Source: Prochlorococcus sp. AG-355-I04 (GTDB lineage: Bacteria > Cyanobacteriota > Cyanobacteriia > PCC-6307 > Cyanobiaceae). Taken from it: a DNA stretch of 64,000 nt. A program made the position numbers and the translations under genes. The notes below the pieces were generated by a model. It saw nothing but the letters and a program-made list of their open reading frames with translations, did no database searches and had not been told where the DNA came from. Below are positions 58,994-64,000 of the stretch, piece by piece. The stretch is taken from the NCBI GenBank assembly GCA_003280915.1, contig QCDL01000003.1, forward strand, positions 1 through 64,000. Reading direction: 5' to 3'. How positions within the stretch are numbered: position 1 is the first letter of the stretch; every line of letters starts with the position of its first letter.

Positions 58994-59698
58994 ATGGCTT
59001 ACAAAAGAGTTCTTCTAAAACTTAGCGGTGAAGCACTAATGGGTGAAAAACCCTATGGTATCGATCCTGCCATAGTTCAATCAATTGCAGAGGATGTTTC
59101 AAAAGTAGTCGAAAATAATGTACAACTTGCAATAGTTGTTGGAGGTGGGAATATTTTTAGGGGGCTAAAAGGGTCTGCAGATGGCATGGATAGAGCGACG
59201 GCTGATTATGTTGGAATGCTCGCAACAGTGATGAATGCTATTTCACTTCAAGATGGTTTAGAAAGAGTAGGAGTTGCCACCAGAGTTCAAACTGCAATAG
59301 AAATGCAGGAAATTGCTGAACCCTATATAAGAAGAAGAGCTATGAGACACCTTGAAAAAGGTAGAGTTGTGGTCTTCGGAGGTGGATGCGGAAATCCATT
59401 TTTCACAACTGATACTACAGCGGCTCTGAGGGCAGCGGAGATCAATGCTGAAGTTGTGATGAAGGCCACCAAAGTTGATGGAGTATATAATTGTGATCCT
59501 AATAAATTTAAAGATGCAAAAAAATATTCTTCCCTTAGTTATCAACAAGTTCTTAGTGATGAAATTGCAGTAATGGATAGTACTGCAATTGCACTATGCA
59601 AAGATAACAATATCCCAATTATGGTATTTGATATATTCAAAAAGGGGAACATCTCTAAAGCTGTCGCTGGGGATCCTATAGGTTCATTAATTAGTTAA
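58994..59698 (+). CDS. pyrH: UMP kinase PyrH
   Basis: 234 aa hexameric amino-acid-kinase-fold enzyme phosphorylating UMP to UDP. Begins [16 protein letters not shown], then [57 protein letters not shown] and [14 protein letters not shown]. It is followed by frr at 22 nt, the usual bacterial pair. Confidence 0.97.
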   Translation: MAYKRVLLKLSGEALMGEKPYGIDPAIVQSIAEDVSKVVENNVQLAIVVGGGNIFRGLKGSADGMDRATADYVGMLATVMNAISLQDGLERVGVATRVQTAIEMQEIAEPYIRRRAMRHLEKGRVVVFGGGCGNPFFTTDTTAALRAAEINAEVVMKATKVDGVYNCDPNKFKDAKKYSSLSYQQVLSDEIAVMDSTAIALCKDNNIPIMVFDIFKKGNISKAVAGDPIGSLIS

Positions 59699-59720
59699 AG
59701 CTTATTTAAATTTTTTTATT

Positions 59721-60269
59721 ATGAAAGAACAAGAAATTCAAGAAAATATGAATAAAAGTATCGAAGCCACACAAAGAAACTTTAATACAATTAGGACAGG
59801 CAGAGCTAATGCTTCATTGCTAGACAGAGTAAGTGTTGAATACTACGGAGCAGAAACACCAATTAAATCTCTTGCCACAATAAGCACTGTTGATTCACAA
59901 ACAATTTCAATACAACCTTTTGATATTTCATGTTTACAAGCTATAGAGAAATCTATTTCTATGAGTGATTTAGGTATTACTCCAAATAATGATGGTAAAG
60001 TAATAAGAATAAATGTTCCTCCTTTAACAGAAGAAAGAAGAAAAGAATTTTGTAAATTAGCCTCTAAATATGCAGAGGAAGGAAAAGTTGCTTTGAGAAA
60101 TATTAGAAGAGATGCTGTTGATAAAGAAAAAAAAGACGAAAAAGATGGTCTTATTTCTATTGACGAATCTAGAGATAATCAATCTGAAATTCAGAAAATT
60201 ACTGATAAATATATTGCTTTAATAGAAACTAAATTGTCTGAGAAAGAGAAAGAAATTCTAAAAGTTTGA
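59721..60269 (+). CDS. frr: Ribosome recycling factor
   Basis: 182 aa. Splits post-termination ribosomes with EF-G. The sequence has the standard features: [80 protein letters not shown] and the helical C terminus. Its stop overlaps the next gene's TTG start (TTGA), so translation is coupled. Confidence 0.97.
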   Translation: MKEQEIQENMNKSIEATQRNFNTIRTGRANASLLDRVSVEYYGAETPIKSLATISTVDSQTISIQPFDISCLQAIEKSISMSDLGITPNNDGKVIRINVPPLTEERRKEFCKLASKYAEEGKVALRNIRRDAVDKEKKDEKDGLISIDESRDNQSEIQKITDKYIALIETKLSEKEKEILKV

Positions 60270-61399
60270 TAAAGTTTGACGTTGTAATAATTGGAGGAGG
60301 TTTATCAGGATCTTCCACCGCTCTTAACCTATCAAAGAAAGGATATTCAGTTTTAATTATTGAAAAAGAAAAATTCCAAGATTACAAACCATGTGCAGGT
60401 GGGATGGCATCTTCAATGCAAAGATTTCTTCCTTTAGATATAGAAGATTCCATAGAATCAAAAATTAAGAATGTTGAATTCAGATGGAAGGCTGCAGATA
60501 ATGTGACTGCAGATCTGACTGGTGAATCCCCATTTTGGATTATTAAAAGAGAGAAACTTGAACAATTATTACTTGATGATTCTTTGAGTAATGGAGTTCA
60601 GATGATGAGGCCATTATTGATAGAAAAAATCATACAAAAAAATGATAAATGGGAAATTACGTGCAATAACAGAATAAAGTATATATCAGAATTTCTTGTT
60701 ATTGCAGATGGTTCCCAATCCAAATGGGCAGGATATTTCAACTTAGGGCCAAGAAAACCGAAATTTGCGAACACAATCTCATTAAGATTGAAAGGATTAG
60801 GTGAAATTCCTAGAGATTCAGTTAGATTTGAGTTTGGATTTATAAAATATGGGTTTGCATGGGCATTCCCCCTTAGACAAAGCTTAAATGTTGGTTTAGG
60901 TACTTTTATAAATAATGGTCTTTTAGAAAATCAACTTATAAATAAACAAGTGATCAGAAGCTTCGGTTTTGATGATTTTCCTCATAAAACAATTAGTAAG
61001 AAACTGAGAATATGGAATGGTTTCCACTCAATTAATGGTGACAAAGTCCTAGCGGTTGGAGATGCAGCATCTTTATGTGATCCATTTTTGGCTGAAGGAA
61101 TTAGACCATCTTTAATTAGCAGTTTTTATGCTGCAGAATACATAGATCAGTACTTAGCAGGAAAAATAGATGATTTAAACCTTTATACGAAAAAAATTAA
61201 CAACATTTGGGGGAAATCAATGGTTTGGGGGAAGAGAATAGCCCAAGTATTTTATAGATTTCCCAGAACTGGATACCAATTAGGGGTTAAAAGAAAAACA
61301 GCACCTAAGCGTATTGCTCAAATATTATCAGGAGAAATGAGTTATGAAGATATTGCAAAAAGGGTTATCAGAAGACTTTTAACAAAAAGTGAGAGTTAA
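60266..61399 (+). CDS. Geranylgeranyl-reductase-family FAD-dependent oxidoreductase
   Basis: 377 aa. FAD dinucleotide-binding motif [32 protein letters not shown] at the N terminus, [10 protein letters not shown], then [26 protein letters not shown] near residue 270, the signature of ChlP/GGR-type enzymes. Its substrate may be an isoprenoid or quinone-linked chain; it is not the canonical chlorophyll geranylgeranyl reductase by position. TTG start overlapping the frr stop by 4 nt. Confidence 0.86.
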   Translation: MIKFDVVIIGGGLSGSSTALNLSKKGYSVLIIEKEKFQDYKPCAGGMASSMQRFLPLDIEDSIESKIKNVEFRWKAADNVTADLTGESPFWIIKREKLEQLLLDDSLSNGVQMMRPLLIEKIIQKNDKWEITCNNRIKYISEFLVIADGSQSKWAGYFNLGPRKPKFANTISLRLKGLGEIPRDSVRFEFGFIKYGFAWAFPLRQSLNVGLGTFINNGLLENQLINKQVIRSFGFDDFPHKTISKKLRIWNGFHSINGDKVLAVGDAASLCDPFLAEGIRPSLISSFYAAEYIDQYLAGKIDDLNLYTKKINNIWGKSMVWGKRIAQVFYRFPRTGYQLGVKRKTAPKRIAQILSGEMSYEDIAKRVIRRLLTKSES

Positions 61400-61404
61400 C
61401 TCTT

Positions 61405-61421
61405 GTTCAATTCAAAATTGA
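61405..61421. terminator. Hairpin between convergent genes (GGR-like and tal)
   Basis: TTCAATT-CAA-AATTGAA, a 7-bp stem with a 3-nt loop, lies 6 nt after the plus-strand stop and 3 nt before the tal stop codon on the minus strand. It is symmetric, so it could serve both strands, but T tracts are poor. Likely a weak bidirectional terminator. Confidence 0.4.
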
Positions 61422-61423
61422 AT

Positions 61424-62425
61424 TTAGTTGGCAGAAATTAATTTATGATTTTTAATTTCTGAATATCTCTTAATTAGCAGCTCTTCCAATTCTTCTATAG
61501 CCTTACTGAATCCAGTGATACCCTCACTAAGCTTCTCACTTGCCATTTGATCTTCTAACATACATAATCTGAAATCTTTTTCTTCAAATTCGTAGTCAAT
61601 AGAATTATTTATTTTGGGACTTAAATCTAATTTTCTAATTAACTCTCCTTTTTCTTTTTTTAGTTCATCAAGAAGTTTTGGTGCGATCGTTAAAAGATCG
61701 CAACCAGCTAATTCCTTTATTTCGTCAATATTTCTGAAACTCGCTCCCATTACTTCTGTCTTGAATCCCTTTTCTTTAAAGTACTTGTAAATTTGTGTAA
61801 CCGAAATAACACCAGGGTCTTCTGCACCAACAAAACTAGTTTTACCAGTTTTTGCTTTGTGCCAATCCAAGATACGTCCAACAAAAGGAGAAATTAGAGT
61901 TATATTTGCATTTGCACAAGTTACAGCTTGGCAGAAGTTAAAAAGTAAAGTTAAGTTGCACTTTATACCCTCTTTTTCCAAAATTTCAGCTGCCTTAATT
62001 CCCTCCCAAGTTGCGGCAATCTTAATCAAAATTCTTTCCTTTTCAATTCCAAAATTTTTGTAAAGGTTGATCAATTTTCTCGCTTTTTCTAACGTAGCTT
62101 CGGTATCAAAGCTCAGTCTTGCATCAACTTCTGTAGATACGCGCCCTGAAATAATTTTCAATATTTCTTTTCCAAAAAATACTGAAACTTGATCAACAGT
62201 TTCTTTAATCAATTCATTTTCAGAGAATCCTTTGGGCAAAACATTTTCTGAACTTTCTAAAGCTTTATCAATTAATTTCACATAATCAGGATTCTTAGCA
62301 GCAGCAAGTATTAGCGATGGATTAGTGGTGGCGTCCCTTGGTTGAAATTTTTTTATCGAATCTAAATCTCCCGTATCAGCAACAACAACGGTCATTGAGG
62401 ACAATTGTTCTAAAATTGATTTCAT
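61424..62425 (-). CDS. tal: Transaldolase
   Basis: 333 aa TIM barrel. Transfers a dihydroxyacetone unit between sugar phosphates in the pentose phosphate pathway, used in the dark by cyanobacteria and known in cyanophage genomes too. The start matches the long type ([42 protein letters not shown]). The Schiff-base Lys is in [13 protein letters not shown], and [25 protein letters not shown] follow. The long C-terminal tail (~50 residues) is family-typical. Confidence 0.96.
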   Translation of the reverse strand: MKSILEQLSSMTVVVADTGDLDSIKKFQPRDATTNPSLILAAAKNPDYVKLIDKALESSENVLPKGFSENELIKETVDQVSVFFGKEILKIISGRVSTEVDARLSFDTEATLEKARKLINLYKNFGIEKERILIKIAATWEGIKAAEILEKEGIKCNLTLLFNFCQAVTCANANITLISPFVGRILDWHKAKTGKTSFVGAEDPGVISVTQIYKYFKEKGFKTEVMGASFRNIDEIKELAGCDLLTIAPKLLDELKKEKGELIRKLDLSPKINNSIDYEFEEKDFRLCMLEDQMASEKLSEGITGFSKAIEELEELLIKRYSEIKNHKLISAN

Positions 62426-62515
62426 GTCTAGATAATCATATATATAAACAAGCTAGCTTTTATTCCTGATGAAATCATCAGAAAGTGAACTAAATATTTA
62501 AAAAATCGGAAAATT

Positions 62516-64000
62516 TTAGGGTTTTTTAACAATCATTCCTTGATCTTTAATCTCAGGAGGTATTTTTTCAATTACTATCAAGCTCTCGATAATTTCTTTC
62601 GCAACTGGTACTGCGACAGTTGAACCATATGCATATGATTTAGATGGCTCATCAACGACTACAAGGACAACATATTTTGGATCATTAACTGGTAAGCTTG
62701 CGACAAAACTGCAAACTTTTTTGCTTGTATACGCACCATTTAAGGCTTTTTGAGAGGTGCCCGTTTTCCCAGCTATTCTGTAACCCTCGATTTTTACTCC
62801 AGATCCACTGCCCTTATCTACTACGCTCTCCATCCATTCAAGAACAGTTTTAGAAACCTCGCGTGAAAAAAATTGTTTTTTTGGATTTTTATTAAATATT
62901 TCTTTGAAAGTTAAGGTTACATGAGGAGTAACTTCAAACCCCCCATTTGCTAGGGTCGCATGAAGTTGAGCCAATTTAAGTGGCGAGATTGAGAAACCTT
63001 GACCAAAAGAAGTTACAGCAGGCTCAATTGATTGATTTACAAATAAATCTTTTCTCTTAAGTTGGCCAGCAGTTGATTCAAATAAGTCAGTCTCTAAGTT
63101 TTTATCTATACCTAAATTTTTTAGCCAATCCCAATAAATTGCTGGGTCTAAATTTTGCATTATTTTTACCATCCCAACATTACTTGAAACCTGCAAAACT
63201 TTTGGATAGTCAATGTATCCATTACCTTTTTTATCCCAATTAGAAAGTGTCCATCCTCCAATATTAATCTTTCCATTATCTTCAACTAATCCATCTTTCT
63301 GGATTACTTTCTCTTCTAAAGCCAACGCAAGATTAATAGGTTTAAAAGTTGAACCAGGCTCAAATAAGTCTTGAGAATACCAACCCCTAAAGAGTTCAGA
63401 ATCATACTGCCAAAATTTATTTGGATCATATGACGGGACTGTAACCAAGGAGAGGATTCGACCATTATTAACATCCATAACTATGGCAAAACCCTTCTTT
63501 GCTTTCCATTTGCTTACTTGCTTTGACAATGCATTGAATGAAGCTTTCTGTAATTTTGAATCTATAGTTAGGCCTAAACTTTTGTAATCAGAGATAAAAT
63601 CACCTGGTGCTGAATTATCCGGTAGAGGAGTCCCATCTCCTCCTCTTTTTATTAAATTACTTTTATTAAAAACTTTAATTTGATTATCTAAATGAAGCTC
63701 CAAACCTGCTGAAGCTACATTCTCATCATTAACGAAACCGACAAGATTAGAGTAAAGCTCTCCTTGTGGGTAATATCTCTGCGAATATTTAAACAAATCA
63801 ATTCCGCTTATTTTAAGGTTCTTAAGCTTTTCTGCCTTTTCTTCGGAAATTTTATCCAAAAGCTTGATACCGCTCATTTTATTATTAAATTTCCTTAACA
63901 GTATTTCATCATTAATATCCAAGATAGGTGACAATTTTTCTGTAACTTCTTTAATACTGCGAACTCTATTTATTGAATCACCAGGAAAATTAAAATATTT
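62516..64000 (-). CDS. Penicillin-binding protein 2/FtsI-type transpeptidase, N-terminal part beyond the window
   Basis: The frame is open to the window edge (KYFNFPGDSINRVRSIKEVTEKL lies before the TTG at 63934), so the start is outside. Seen: the PBP dimer domain residues GIDLFKYSQRYYPQGELYSNLVGFV, then the transpeptidase domain with SxxK in EPGSTFKPINLAL, SxN in VSSNVGMVKIM and KTG in AGKTGTSQKA. It cross-links peptidoglycan, most likely at the septum (FtsI) or in elongation. Membrane anchor not visible because truncated by the window. Confidence 0.93.
   Translation of the reverse strand, partial: KYFNFPGDSINRVRSIKEVTEKLSPILDINDEILLRKFNNKMSGIKLLDKISEEKAEKLKNLKISGIDLFKYSQRYYPQGELYSNLVGFVNDENVASAGLELHLDNQIKVFNKSNLIKRGGDGTPLPDNSAPGDFISDYKSLGLTIDSKLQKASFNALSKQVSKWKAKKGFAIVMDVNNGRILSLVTVPSYDPNKFWQYDSELFRGWYSQDLFEPGSTFKPINLALALEEKVIQKDGLVEDNGKINIGGWTLSNWDKKGNGYIDYPKVLQVSSNVGMVKIMQNLDPAIYWDWLKNLGIDKNLETDLFESTAGQLKRKDLFVNQSIEPAVTSFGQGFSISPLKLAQLHATLANGGFEVTPHVTLTFKEIFNKNPKKQFFSREVSKTVLEWMESVVDKGSGSGVKIEGYRIAGKTGTSQKALNGAYTSKKVCSFVASLPVNDPKYVVLVVVDEPSKSYAYGSTVAVPVAKEIIESLIVIEKIPPEIKDQGMIVKKP

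Overview
The window is a typical piece of a marine picocyanobacterial chromosome, most likely a high-light-adapted Prochlorococcus. The DNA is strongly AT-rich with short intergenic gaps. It holds an alpha-carboxysome operon with form IA RuBisCO, plastocyanin, PsaM, NdhL, both protochlorophyllide reductases (ChlNBL and Por), a ferrochelatase with a light-harvesting-like tail, cyAbrB, and the alkane pair aar/ado. Genus and ecotype are inferred from gene content, base composition and remembered gene order; no alignment was run. I see no prophage, insertion sequence, rRNA operon, CRISPR array or genomic-island signature.

Layout. 1-9.4 kb (mostly +): a small secreted protein, CocE-like hydrolase, glgB, hemE, an NAD-dependent epimerase, petE and clpB. 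9.4-16.3 kb: a divergent QueD-like protein, hisIE, a group 2 sigma factor, a DUF1232/HTH pair, a YciI-like protein, cyAbrB, then trpA/DUF3007/ndhL, tRNA-Leu(UAA) and pyrC on the minus strand. 16.3-27.4 kb: Ca/Na antiporter, gor divergent from a long GST, dnaA, two DUF2064/GT2 arsenosugar-type glycosyltransferases, hisG-ABC exporter-GNAT, gloB, ridA and a DUF3136-like protein. 27.4-36.1 kb: the carboxysome operon, minus strand, in the order csoS1-cbbL-cbbS-csoS2-csoSCA-csoS4A-csoS4B-acRAF, followed across the promoter region by rdgB and csoS1D. 36.2-42.3 kb: unknown gene, chlN-chlB-chlL, por, a small membrane protein and psaM. 42.3-50.4 kb: lipoate-ligase-like gene, M50 protease, trpF, folE, SDR, accA, aar, ado and a creatininase-family gene. 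50.5-64 kb: S1 protein, Tab2, a YfiH-type gene lacking a standard start codon, ilvB, hemH, an orphan tyrosine recombinase, cobO, pyrH, frr, a geranylgeranyl-reductase-like gene, tal and a PBP2/FtsI gene cut by the window end.

Function. CO2 fixation (carboxysome), chlorophyll and heme synthesis (hemE, hemH, chlNBL, por), electron transport (petE, psaM, ndhL), glycogen and pentose-phosphate carbon flow (glgB, tal) and amino acid or nucleotide synthesis dominate. The less ordinary signals lie mostly between genes. There is a textbook terminator-like hairpin inside the carboxysome operon between cbbS and csoS2, a locally GC-rich foldable element plus a duplicated leader motif in the csoS1/rdgB promoter region, and an 11-bp tandem AT repeat before the sigma factor gene. 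In coding sequence the oddities are the ATT start of the YfiH-type gene and a QueD homologue lacking two of three expected zinc ligands. No clearly undescribed multi-gene system is evident.
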